NCBI RefSeq assembly: GCF_014196525.1
Contig: NZ_JACIDX010000008.1
Coordinates: forward strand, 124,001 to 188,000
DNA length: 64,000 bases
DNA from: Novosphingobium sediminicola
GTDB lineage: Bacteria > Pseudomonadota > Alphaproteobacteria > Sphingomonadales > Sphingomonadaceae
Direction of reading: 5' to 3'
A program made the translations under genes and the position numbers. The notes below the pieces were generated by a model that saw only the letters and a list, made by a program, of their open reading frames with translations, had not been told where the DNA came from and searched no databases. Shown one piece after another: positions 24,894 to 32,236 of this stretch. How positions within the stretch are numbered: position 1 is the first letter of the stretch; every line of letters begins with the position of its first letter.

Positions 24894-25996
24894 TGCCTCT
24901 CTCGGAATCGCGCGTCCTCTATATTGACGATGACGAGGGGCTGTGCCGACTGGCCAAGCGCCACCTCGAAAGGCAGGGCTGCGAGCTGACCTATGCGCTC
25001 TCGGGCGCGGAGGGGATCGAACTGGCCCGGGCGGAGCCTTTCGATCTGGTGGCGCTCGATCACTTCATGCCGGGCATGGGCGGGCTGGAAACGCTCGAAC
25101 TGCTGATGGCGCTGCCCTCGCCGCCCGGCGTGATCTATGTCACCGGATCGGACGAAACGGGCGTGGCGGTGGCCGCGCTCAAGGCGGGCGCGGTCGATTA
25201 TGTGGTCAAGACCGGCAGCGGCGATTTCTTCGAACTGCTGACCAGCACGCTGCATCAGGCGCTGGCCACCTTGCGCCTGCGCCAGCAGAAGGAGCAGGTC
25301 GAACAGCAATTGCGCGACACCAATGTTCAACTTGAAGCGTTACTGCATGAAATGAACCATCGCGTGGCCAACAGCCTGCAGATGGTTTCCTCGCTGGTCA
25401 GCCTGCAATCGCGCCGGGCGACCGGACAGGAGGCGCGCGCGATGCTTCAGGATGTGCGCCACCGCATTCAGGCGATAGGCCGCATCCATCGCCAGCTCTA
25501 TACGGGCGAGAGCTTTCACGCGGTCAATATGCGCGATTATCTGGAAGGCATGGCGCGCGATCTGACCGGCACGTTCTCCAGCGAGAACATCCGGCGCTCG
25601 ATCAAGGTGATGGCTCAGGATGCCTCGCTGCCTGCAGCAATGGCGGTAACGCTGGGCGTGCTGGTCAATGAACTGGTCAGCAATGCCTGCAAATATGCCT
25701 ATGGCAAGGAGGAATCGGGCGAGGTCCGCATCCGCTTCGACCTTGAAGGCGCGGATGGCTATCACCTGCGCGTCGAGGATGACGGGATCGGTTTGTCCGG
25801 CATGAACGACGGCCTGAACCCCAAAGGGACCGGCCTGGGATCACAGATCGTAACCGCCATGGCCCGATCACTGGGGGCCAAGCACAGCGTTACGAGCGAA
25901 GGGAAAGGATTGCAGGTGGATATTTACCGCGCGCCCTCATCCCTGCCGCCCTCGACCTTGCCGGAAACCGCAAGCGCGGTCGATTCCACGAGCTGA
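24893..25996 (+). CDS. Receiver-HisKA_2 histidine kinase, candidate general-stress kinase
   Basis: A 367-residue cytoplasmic protein. The N-terminal receiver (1-125) has IDDDE, Asp55 in LVALDHFMP and Lys in VVKTG. A short coiled segment leads to a HisKA_2 domain, HEMNHRVANSLQMVSSLVSL (His near 155). A HATPase follows with VNELVSNACKYAY, DDGIGL and GTGLGSQIV. HisKA_2/HWE kinases are the usual phosphodonors of PhyR in alphaproteobacteria, and this gene is convergent with ecfG and close to phyR, so a general-stress role is plausible. It is one base overlapped with the single receiver gene upstream. Direct evidence for PhyR as target is lacking. Confidence 0.87.
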   Translation: MPLSESRVLYIDDDEGLCRLAKRHLERQGCELTYALSGAEGIELARAEPFDLVALDHFMPGMGGLETLELLMALPSPPGVIYVTGSDETGVAVAALKAGAVDYVVKTGSGDFFELLTSTLHQALATLRLRQQKEQVEQQLRDTNVQLEALLHEMNHRVANSLQMVSSLVSLQSRRATGQEARAMLQDVRHRIQAIGRIHRQLYTGESFHAVNMRDYLEGMARDLTGTFSSENIRRSIKVMAQDASLPAAMAVTLGVLVNELVSNACKYAYGKEESGEVRIRFDLEGADGYHLRVEDDGIGLSGMNDGLNPKGTGLGSQIVTAMARSLGAKHSVTSEGKGLQVDIYRAPSSLPPSTLPETASAVDSTS

Positions 25997-26001
25997 TGTC
26001 G

Positions 26002-26039
26002 GGGGATCGCCGGTGGCCTTTATACCACCGGCGATCCCC
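26002..26039. terminator. Perfect 15-bp hairpin between convergent kinase and ecfG genes
   Basis: Arms 26002-26016 and 26025-26039 are exact complements around an 8-nt loop, placed between two stops. No T-run follows on either strand, so it is probably an mRNA 3' end structure serving both genes. Confidence 0.6.
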
Positions 26040-26050
26040 GGCAGGCGGGA

Positions 26051-26701
26051 TCAGGCCGCCCGGGGCATGGTCAGATGCGCTGGCGCAATCTGCCGAAATT
26101 GCGTGATGAATGCCTCCAGCACTTCACCCTCCAAGACGAAGTTATGGCGGAAATCGGGCAGCACCCCGCCCTCCAGCACCGCAGACAGGGCCGCGCGGGC
26201 GCGCGCAATCCGGCTCTTGACGGTGCCGACGGCCACGCTGCAGATTTCGGCGATTTCCTCATAGCTGACGGAACCCACCGCCATCAGGATAAGCACCTCA
26301 CGCTGGGCATCGGGCAGCGTTTCGAGCGCGCGCAGCACGTCCGCAGCCTCCAGCTGGCTTTCCTGATCGCCCGGCGTGTTCAGGATGGTTTCGGCCACGC
26401 TTTCATCATAATCGCCCACAAAGCGTTCGCGGCGCAATTGTCCGAAATAGTGATGGCGCAGAATGGTAAAAGTCCATGCCCGGAAGCTGGTGCCCCCGAC
26501 ATAGCGGTCGCGCGCGGCCCATGCCTTCATCAGCGTTTCCTGGGCCAGATCGTCGGCCCGGTCGCGATTGCCGCACAGCGTGCGGGCAAAGGCGCGCAAA
26601 TGGGGGATGGCCGCCGTCAGTTCCTTGTGAAACTCGGCATCGCTCAGCGGTGCACCGGATACGGCACTGTTCTTGCCGCCTTTTTCGGATCGCTCGGTCA
26701 T
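26051..26701 (-). CDS. ecfG: EcfG-type RNA polymerase sigma factor (general stress)
   Basis: A 216-residue ECF sigma factor with region 2 (ADDLAQETLMKAWAARDRY, about 50-70) and region 4 (ALETLPDAQREVLILM and YEEIAEICSVAVGTVKSRIARA, about 130-175). It belongs to the EcfG group by sequence style and by context: phyR and nepR lie immediately divergent. Under stress PhyR binds NepR and frees this factor to transcribe genes with GGAAC-N16/17-GTT promoters. Its own promoter has exactly that form. AAGGAA precedes the chosen ATG. The longer upstream open frame crosses the promoter and is not used. Confidence 0.93.
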   Translation of the reverse strand: MTERSEKGGKNSAVSGAPLSDAEFHKELTAAIPHLRAFARTLCGNRDRADDLAQETLMKAWAARDRYVGGTSFRAWTFTILRHHYFGQLRRERFVGDYDESVAETILNTPGDQESQLEAADVLRALETLPDAQREVLILMAVGSVSYEEIAEICSVAVGTVKSRIARARAALSAVLEGGVLPDFRHNFVLEGEVLEAFITQFRQIAPAHLTMPRAA

Positions 26702-26734
26702 GCGAAATTTCCTTTTTAGGTCCTCACAAGCGCT

Positions 26735-26759
26735 AACGTCCCGATTACGCGAAGGTTCC
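26735..26759 (-). promoter_or_regulatory. EcfG-dependent promoter of ecfG
   Basis: The minus strand reads GGAAC (26759-26755), 17 nt, then GTT (26737-26735), extended to GGAACC and CGTT. The start codon is 33 bases further on. This is an exact EcfG consensus and implies autoregulation. Confidence 0.85.
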
Positions 26760-26864
26760 ATCGCGGGGGCATGCTGAAATTTATAAAATTTTCTTTTATT
26801 ATCATATGTATAATTAGAAATCCTGCTCCCGCGTAAAAATTTTGTCGCAATTTGCACGGTCAGC

Positions 26865-26889
26865 GGAACCTGTCGCGCGCTGAGCTGTT
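26865..26889 (+). promoter_or_regulatory. EcfG-dependent promoter of phyR
   Basis: GGAAC at 26865-26869, 17 nt, GTT at 26887-26889, with the phyR start 35 bases downstream. It is exact to consensus and faces away from the ecfG promoter. The AT-rich stretch between the two (about 26775-26830) could hold further operators. Confidence 0.85.
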
Positions 26890-26924
26890 TGAAAAGCAGG
26901 CCACTACTCGCTGCGAGGACATCC

Positions 26925-27737
26925 ATGACTTTGATCACTGAGCGCGCCGGTTCTTTTCGCAAACCTGGCGATCTTGCCGCCTCGCTGCCCTATCTGCGCC
27001 GCTATGCGCGCTCGGTAACCGGGCGTCAGGCCAGCGGCGATGCCATCGTGCGCGCCACACTCGAAGCCTCGCTGCAGGACCCCGCGCTGCTGGCCGAAAT
27101 CAACAGCGGTGCAGTCGGCCTGTTCCGCGCTTTTACCAAAGTATGGACCACCAGCGACGCCGGTTTCGCGCGCGGGGCCGAAAGCTTCGCCGCCGAAACC
27201 GCCTCGCAGATCGCCCGCGTGCCCAGCTTTCCCCGTCAGGCGCTGCTGCTCAACCAGCTTGAGGATTTCTCGATTGCCCAGACCGGCGAAATTCTGGGGG
27301 TGAGCGAGGAGGAGGCCGCCGATCTGGTGCAGCAGGCGATTGCCGATCTGGCGCTTGACCGGCCGGTCGATGTGCTGATCATCGAGGATGAGACGCTGAT
27401 CGCCAGCCATCTGGAGGATATCGTGGCCGATGCAGGCCACCGCGTGATCGGCAACGCCACCACCGCCGCCGAGGCTCAAACGATCTTTGCCGCCAAGCGT
27501 CCCGGCCTGGTGCTGAGCGACATGCAGTTGGCCGATGGCAGCTCGGGGGCCGATGCGGTGGATTCAATCCTGCGCATCGGCGATGTGCCGGTGATCTTCA
27601 TCACCGCCTTTCCCGAATTGCTGTTGACGGGCGAGCGCCCCGAACCGGCTTTCCTGATCGGCAAGCCCTTTCGCGATGAAACCGTGCGTGCCGCAATCAG
27701 CCAGGCGCTGTTTTTCGGATCGCATGTAGACAAATAG
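26925..27737 (+). CDS. phyR: General stress response regulator PhyR
   Basis: A 270-residue anti-anti-sigma factor. The N-terminal sigma-like domain (about 10-140) lacks promoter-recognition function and instead captures NepR when the protein is phosphorylated. The C-terminal receiver (about 145-265) has IEDE, phospho-acceptor Asp near 199 in LSDMQLADG, FITAFPE and Lys near 246 in LIGKPF. Domain order and the TAFPE signature are specific to PhyR. GAGG lies upstream of the ATG. It diverges from ecfG and is followed after 48 bases by nepR, the canonical general stress arrangement. Confidence 0.95.
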   Translation: MTLITERAGSFRKPGDLAASLPYLRRYARSVTGRQASGDAIVRATLEASLQDPALLAEINSGAVGLFRAFTKVWTTSDAGFARGAESFAAETASQIARVPSFPRQALLLNQLEDFSIAQTGEILGVSEEEAADLVQQAIADLALDRPVDVLIIEDETLIASHLEDIVADAGHRVIGNATTAAEAQTIFAAKRPGLVLSDMQLADGSSGADAVDSILRIGDVPVIFITAFPELLLTGERPEPAFLIGKPFRDETVRAAISQALFFGSHVDK

Positions 27738-27785
27738 CCGTCGAGGCGCTGTCATTGGCGCGGTCGATATGCAATGTTTCGATGA

Positions 27786-28019
27786 ATGGAATGGGACAAG
27801 CCCGTGAAAGAAGTTCCTCCCTTCAACGCCGATGGGGCCAAGGCGGTCGTTGAAATCCCCGCGCCCTCCCCTTCGGTTTCTCCGCAGGCATCCACCACGG
27901 CGCCCCCGCCCGCGTGGAGCCAGGATATCCGCGCCTATTACCATGCTGCAGCCGAAGAACCGGTGCCGCAGGATTTTGTCGACCTGATGGCGCAGATCGC
28001 CAAGCAGATCGAAAAATAA
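27786..28019 (+). CDS. nepR: Anti-sigma factor NepR
   Basis: A 77-residue protein. The N-terminal two-thirds are Pro/Ala/Ser-rich and probably disordered. Residues about 48-77 (IRAYYHAAAEEPVPQDFVDL then MAQIAKQIEK) match the conserved NepR helices, with the EPVP-x-x-F-x-x-L signature that binds EcfG or phosphorylated PhyR. Position directly after phyR supports the call. It may share the phyR transcript. The start is uncertain by a few codons because an out-of-frame ATG lies four bases upstream and the ribosome site is weak. Confidence 0.88.
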   Translation: MEWDKPVKEVPPFNADGAKAVVEIPAPSPSVSPQASTTAPPPAWSQDIRAYYHAAAEEPVPQDFVDLMAQIAKQIEK

Positions 28020-28035
28020 CCCCGCATTCCGCAAT

Positions 28036-28060
28036 GGAACCTCTGCCCGCTCTGGGTATT
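28036..28060 (+). promoter_or_regulatory. Candidate EcfG-type promoter (variant) for small membrane gene
   Basis: GGAAC at 28036, 17 nt, then ATT, one base off GTT. It is 56 bases before the 50-residue membrane protein and just after nepR. Same deviation as the CsbD site. Tentative. Confidence 0.4.
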
Positions 28061-28116
28061 TCTTTTCTGTAATCGTCCTCTGGCGATCACCACGAAAGAA
28101 ATAAAGGAGGAAAGCG

Positions 28117-28269
28117 ATGCTTCTTTTTCTTGCCATTGTGCTGGTTATTGCGTGGATCGGCGGCTTTGCCGTGTTTCATGTCGCAGGCGCGCTGATCCAT
28201 CTGCTGCTGATTTTCGCCATCGCCTCCTTTGTGATTCATCTGATCACCGGGCGCTCCTCGGTCAGTTGA
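28117..28269 (+). CDS. Small two-helix membrane protein, lmo0937 family
   Basis: A 50-residue protein made of two hydrophobic helices, LFLAIVLVIAWIGGFAVFHV and LIHLLLIFAIASFVIHLI, ending in a short polar tail. This pattern matches the lmo0937-type (DUF5670) stress peptides. A textbook AAAGGAGG lies six bases before the ATG, which makes the gene convincing despite its size. It sits between nepR and a GlsB/YeaQ gene, 23 bases before the latter, so all may be part of one stress-induced group. Function of the family is unknown. Confidence 0.8.
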   Translation: MLLFLAIVLVIAWIGGFAVFHVAGALIHLLLIFAIASFVIHLITGRSSVS

Positions 28270-28292
28270 ACATTACAGGAAAGGAGAAAGAC

Positions 28293-28550
28293 ATGGGTAT
28301 CATCATCTGGCTCCTCTCGGGCGCGTTCGTGGGCTGGCTGGCCAGCCTGATCATGCGCCGCGACGGGCAACAGGGCTTTCTGGGCGACATGGTGGTGGGC
28401 ATTGTGGGCGCCTTTATCGGCGGGCTGCTGTTTGCAGGCGGCACAATCAACGACGGCGTGATCTCACTGGGCACCATTCTGGTCTCGGTGGTGGGCGCGG
28501 TGGTCCTTTTGGCCATTGTCAATCTGGCTCGGCGCGGTTCGCTGCGCTGA
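28293..28550 (+). CDS. GlsB/YeaQ/YmgE-family membrane protein (copy 1)
   Basis: An 85-residue protein with three hydrophobic segments and the family patterns GIIIWLLSGAFVGWLAS, GIVGAFIGG and NLARRGSLR at the C-terminus. Older names call it transglycosylase-associated, but activity is unproven and it is generally a stress-induced inner-membrane protein. AAAGGAG precedes the ATG at 28293. It is paralogous to the minus-strand gene at 30479-30730, with which it shares GVVGAFIGG-like and RRGSLR motifs. Confidence 0.88.
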   Translation: MGIIIWLLSGAFVGWLASLIMRRDGQQGFLGDMVVGIVGAFIGGLLFAGGTINDGVISLGTILVSVVGAVVLLAIVNLARRGSLR

Positions 28551-28675
28551 GCCTGCCCGGCTCCTTCACCCTGTCCACCCTCTATGCACAAAGCCATAGT
28601 GAGATATAACCAGCTTGTGTTGTCACGATTCCCGCCCCGTCCTGCTCCGGTCTGCATCGATATGACCTTGCGTTC

Positions 28676-30448
28676 ATGACCTATGCTCAAGGCCTGTCCT
28701 TTGCGCTGCTGCTGGGCGCCATTGCGATGTTTGTGTGGGGGCGGTTTCGTTATGATCTGGTGGCGCTGGTCGTGCTGGTCATTGCGATGGCCACCGGCGA
28801 TGTTCCTGTCAAACAGGCCTTTACCGGCTTTACCAGCGATGTTGTCATCATCGTCGGTTCGGCGCTGGTGGTCAGCGCGGCGATTGCCCGCTCCGGCGTG
28901 ATCGAATGGGCGGTGGGGCCGTGGCTGGAGCGGCTGCGCACCGCCCAGGTTCAGGTGCCGGTGCTGGCAGGAACCACCGCGATCCTCTCGATGCTGACCA
29001 AGAATGTGGGCGCGCTGGCGATCCTGATGCCGGTGGCCTTGCGCATCGGGCGCAAGACCGGCACATCGCCCGCCAGCCTCCTGATGCCGATGGCCTTTAT
29101 GTCCTTGCTGGGCGGGCTGGTCACTCTGGTGGGCACATCAACCAATATCATCGTCAGCCAGATCCGCCAGCAGGAGCTGGGCCGCCCCTTTGCCCTGTTC
29201 GATTTTGCGCCGGTCGGTCTGGTGCTGACGGCGCTGGGCCTGCTGACGGTCAGCGTGGCGTGGCGGCTGCTGCCCAGCAAGCGGCAGGGCGCGGCCGGTC
29301 TCGATACCGCCTCGGCCCAGACGCGTTATACCACCGAGGCGCGCATCACCCCGGAACTGGCGGAGAGCGGCGTAACCATCGCGGATCTGCGCCTCAACGA
29401 TGAGGGGGTGATGCTGCGGCGGCTGATCGGGCCGGATGGGGCGGCGCGCCCCGCCCTGCCCGACGCCGCGCTTCAGGCGGGCGGTTGTCTTGTGCTGGAG
29501 GGGCAAGACGAGGCGCTCGATCGCCTGTTCGCCCGCGTGCCGCAACTGCATGGGCGCGAAACGCGGCGGATGAGCAAGCCCGAACCCGGCGAGGAAATGC
29601 GCAGCATTGAGGCGGTAGTGCAGGAACACTCGCTGCTGGTGGGCCAGACCGCACAGGAGGTCGGCCTTTATGACCGTTTCGGCGTCCATCTGATGGGCAT
29701 CGGCCGCAGCCAGGAGCGGATCACCGAAAGGCTGGACGAAACCGCCCTGCGCGCGGGCGATGTGCTGGTGCTGCGCGCGGGGGAAAGGGCCCTGCCCGCC
29801 ATCCTGACCGATCTTGACCTGCTGCCCCTGTTCGAGCGCCATGTGAAACTGGGCGACCGGCGGCAGAGGTTTTTACCGATCATCGTGCTGGCATGCGCGA
29901 TGGTGATGGTGGCCTGCGGGGTGGCGCCGGTGGCGGGGGCCTTCTTCGGCGCAGCGGTGATGATGATGGTGGTGGGCGCGCTTTCCCCGCGTGAGGCCTA
30001 TGGCGCGCTCGAACCCGAAGTGCTGGTGCTGCTGGGCGCGCTGACGCCGATCAGCGAGGCGGTGCATCACAGCGGCGGCACCGAAATCATCGCCCATGTG
30101 ATGACCGGTCTGCTTGACGGCATGGCGCCGATCCTTGCACTGGGGCTGATGATGGCGGCGGCGATGGTCTGCTCGCCCTTTCTCCATAATGCGCCCACGG
30201 TGCTCCTGCTGGGGCCGGTGGCGGTCGGCGTGGCGCGCGGGCTTCATCTCAATCCCGACGCGTTTCTGATGGCAGTGGCCACGGGCGCGGGATCGGATTT
30301 CCTGACGCCTGTGGGCCATCAGTGCAACACGCTGGTGATGGGGCCGGGCGGCTATCGCTTCGGCGATTACTGGCGGCTGGGCCTGCCTTTGTCGATCATG
30401 GTGATTGTCGCGGGGACGCTGGCCATCGACCTGTTCTGGCCCTTGTAG
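28676..30448 (+). CDS. SLC13-type anion permease with TrkA-C domains
   Basis: A 590-residue inner-membrane transporter. Helices occupy residues 1-205 and about 395-590, with the family motif VGTSTNIIV near 160 and its inverted counterpart GAGSDFLTPVGHQCNTLVMG near 540. Between them are two cytoplasmic TrkA-C-like regulatory domains (about 215-295 and 300-385). Members carry sulphate, dicarboxylates or other anions. The substrate cannot be read from context. The gene is single, follows a short GC-poor spacer, and is convergent with the next GlsB/YeaQ gene. Confidence 0.87.
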   Translation: MTYAQGLSFALLLGAIAMFVWGRFRYDLVALVVLVIAMATGDVPVKQAFTGFTSDVVIIVGSALVVSAAIARSGVIEWAVGPWLERLRTAQVQVPVLAGTTAILSMLTKNVGALAILMPVALRIGRKTGTSPASLLMPMAFMSLLGGLVTLVGTSTNIIVSQIRQQELGRPFALFDFAPVGLVLTALGLLTVSVAWRLLPSKRQGAAGLDTASAQTRYTTEARITPELAESGVTIADLRLNDEGVMLRRLIGPDGAARPALPDAALQAGGCLVLEGQDEALDRLFARVPQLHGRETRRMSKPEPGEEMRSIEAVVQEHSLLVGQTAQEVGLYDRFGVHLMGIGRSQERITERLDETALRAGDVLVLRAGERALPAILTDLDLLPLFERHVKLGDRRQRFLPIIVLACAMVMVACGVAPVAGAFFGAAVMMMVVGALSPREAYGALEPEVLVLLGALTPISEAVHHSGGTEIIAHVMTGLLDGMAPILALGLMMAAAMVCSPFLHNAPTVLLLGPVAVGVARGLHLNPDAFLMAVATGAGSDFLTPVGHQCNTLVMGPGGYRFGDYWRLGLPLSIMVIVAGTLAIDLFWPL

Positions 30449-30471
30449 GCGCGCGCGATCAGGCGCGCGCC
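30448..30471. terminator. Short GC-rich hairpin between convergent genes
   Basis: A 9-bp stem of alternating GC (30448-30456 with 30463-30471) starts at the last base of the permease stop and lies before the minus-strand gene end. No T-run. Possible shared 3' structure. Confidence 0.4.
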
Positions 30472-30478
30472 AAGGCTT

Positions 30479-30730
30479 TCAACGCAAAGATCCGCGCCGA
30501 AACAGATTGACCAGACCCAGCAGCACGATGGCGCCCACCAGCGAGACCGAAAAGCTGCCGATGGTCAGCGGGCTGTTGTTGATATCCCCGTGCGAGAACA
30601 TCAGCCCGCCGATAAAGGCGCCGACCACGCCGATGACGATATTGCCGAACAGGCCCATGCTTTCGCCCATGATCATGCCCGCCACCGCCCCGACCAGCGC
30701 GCCGATGACAAGCCATAAGAGAATGCTCAT
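30479..30730 (-). CDS. GlsB/YeaQ/YmgE-family membrane protein (copy 2)
   Basis: An 83-residue protein with three hydrophobic segments, WLVIGALVGAVAGMIMGE, IVIGVVGAFIGGLMF and a last helix ending LVNLFRRGSLR. It is a paralogue of the gene at 28293-28550. An AGGAGA precedes the ATG. An exact GGAAC-N17-GTT promoter lies 32 bases before the start, so it is predicted to belong to the EcfG general stress regulon. Molecular role unknown. Confidence 0.9.
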   Translation of the reverse strand: MSILLWLVIGALVGAVAGMIMGESMGLFGNIVIGVVGAFIGGLMFSHGDINNSPLTIGSFSVSLVGAIVLLGLVNLFRRGSLR

Positions 30731-30762
30731 CGTAACTCTCCTTGATTGACTGATATGCCATC

Positions 30763-30787
30763 AACAGCAGTCGGGGCGCGATGTTCC
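30763..30787 (-). promoter_or_regulatory. EcfG-dependent promoter of GlsB/YeaQ copy 2
   Basis: The minus strand reads GGAAC (30787-30783), exactly 17 nt, then GTT (30765-30763), 32 bases from the start codon. Same spacing as the ecfG and phyR promoters. Confidence 0.8.
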
Positions 30788-30941
30788 ATGGCCTGTTGCA
30801 CGCGGGGCCATGCTGCGCCCGCATAAAGACGTAAATTTGCAGAGCGGGCATGCAACCTTCCCGCGCTTCGATTCTTTCATCCTCAGCGCGCAGGCACAAC
30901 TCGCCAACGAAAAGGCCTGCGGTATGGAAGGAAGGAAACCC

Positions 30942-32072
30942 ATGAGAAATCTTGTTCTTGCGGCCGCGTTGGCCTCCTCCGCTCTGGCCACCACAATTGC
31001 CACCACCGCCCATGCCGAAACCGGCCCCTATGTGACGGTCGAAGGCGGCGCAGTGCAGCATGAGCGCATCGACATCCGTGACGGCAGCGGCAATTTCCAG
31101 CGCAACAACCGAGCCAAGCTGGGCTGGCAGGCGGGCGGCGCGGTCGGCTATGACTTTGGCAATTTCCGCCTTGAGGCCGAGGGTTTCTATGACAAAACGG
31201 CGCTGAGAAGCGAATACCGTCCCAACGGCACCCCGCTGCCCAATGGCTATTTCAACAATGGCAACGGCTTTTACGGCCATACCGAAACCACCGCCGGCAT
31301 GGTCAACGCGCTGTTCAGCGTGGGCAAATGGGGCATGTTCAAGGCCTATGCCGGCGCCGGCGCGGGCTATGCGCGAGTGGATGTGTGGGCCGACAACGGC
31401 ACCGTGGGCGGCCTGCGCGGCCATGACGAAGGCTTCGCCTGGCAGGCGCTGGCAGGGATCAGCGCGCCGCTCAGCAAGAATGTCGACCTGGGCATAAAAT
31501 ATCGCTATTTCCGCCCCGAGGACGCCAAGCACTTTGCCGACCGCGACGGCGCGTTTCAGGGTGCCAAGGTCCGCAGCCATGCCGTGCTGGCCACGCTGAC
31601 CTACAATTTCGGCCGCGCCGCCGAGCCTGCGCCCGAACCCGCACCGCCGCCGCCCCCGCCGCCGCCCGTGGCCGAGGCTCCGCCGCCGCCCCCGCCCCCG
31701 CCGCCGCCGCCCGCTCCGGTCTGCAACAAGGGGCCCTATATCGTGTTCTTCGACTGGGATAAGTCGGAGCTCACCAGCGAGGCGGCCAGCATTCTGGACA
31801 GCGCGGTTCAAGCCTACGGCAATTGCGCCAGCGTGCCGGTGATGGTGGCCGGTTATACCGACAGTTCGGGCACGCCCAAGTATAACCTCGGCCTGTCGGC
31901 CCGCCGCGCGGACTCGGTCAAATCCTATCTGACCAGCCACGGCATCGGCAGCGCCTCAATCACCACGCAGGGCCTTGGCGAAGCCAACCAGCGCGTGCCC
32001 ACCGCCGATGGCGTGCGCGAATTGCAGAACCGCCGCGTGGAAATCACCTACGGGCCGGGCGCAGGCAACTGA
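30942..32072 (+). CDS. OmpA-family outer-membrane protein with proline-rich linker
   Basis: A 376-residue protein. Signal peptide with cleavage near THA-HAE (about residue 25), then an eight-stranded-type barrel (about 27-225, ending LTYNFGRA). A linker of about 35 residues made largely of Pro (226-262) follows, then an OmpA_C peptidoglycan-binding domain (about 265-376) with VFFDWDKSELTSEA, AGYTDSSG, NLGLSARRA and the usual NRRVEI end. It ties the outer membrane to peptidoglycan. GGAAGGAAA precedes the ATG. A strong terminator follows directly, so it is a single-gene unit. Confidence 0.92.
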   Translation: MRNLVLAAALASSALATTIATTAHAETGPYVTVEGGAVQHERIDIRDGSGNFQRNNRAKLGWQAGGAVGYDFGNFRLEAEGFYDKTALRSEYRPNGTPLPNGYFNNGNGFYGHTETTAGMVNALFSVGKWGMFKAYAGAGAGYARVDVWADNGTVGGLRGHDEGFAWQALAGISAPLSKNVDLGIKYRYFRPEDAKHFADRDGAFQGAKVRSHAVLATLTYNFGRAAEPAPEPAPPPPPPPPVAEAPPPPPPPPPPPAPVCNKGPYIVFFDWDKSELTSEAASILDSAVQAYGNCASVPVMVAGYTDSSGTPKYNLGLSARRADSVKSYLTSHGIGSASITTQGLGEANQRVPTADGVRELQNRRVEITYGPGAGN

Positions 32073-32090
32073 GCCAGCCACCCCGCAACG

Positions 32091-32120
32091 AAAAGGGCCG
32101 GAGCAATCCGGCCCTTTTTT
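32091..32120 (+). terminator. Rho-independent terminator of the OmpA-like gene
   Basis: AAGGGCCGGA and TCCGGCCCTT flank a GCAA tetraloop, and the run of six T ends at 32120. It lies 18 bases after the stop. Confidence 0.92.
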
Positions 32121-32236
32121 AGTGCAACGCGAAAACGCCATAAAACCAGCCCACAGCAATGTCGCGCAATGACGCATGGACATTGCCCGCCCCGCGCCCA
32201 ATCTGCGCGGCATCAGCCATAGCCAAGAGGACCGTC

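Noticed and set aside
26702..26962. N-terminal extension of EcfG
   Set aside because: It would read through both EcfG promoter sites and part of phyR; AAGGAA before the ATG at 26701 supports the shorter protein.
31630..31725. Proline-codon tract in the OmpA-like gene as a tandem DNA repeat element
   Set aside because: It is an in-frame Pro-rich linker common in OmpA-type proteins of this group, not an independent repeat.
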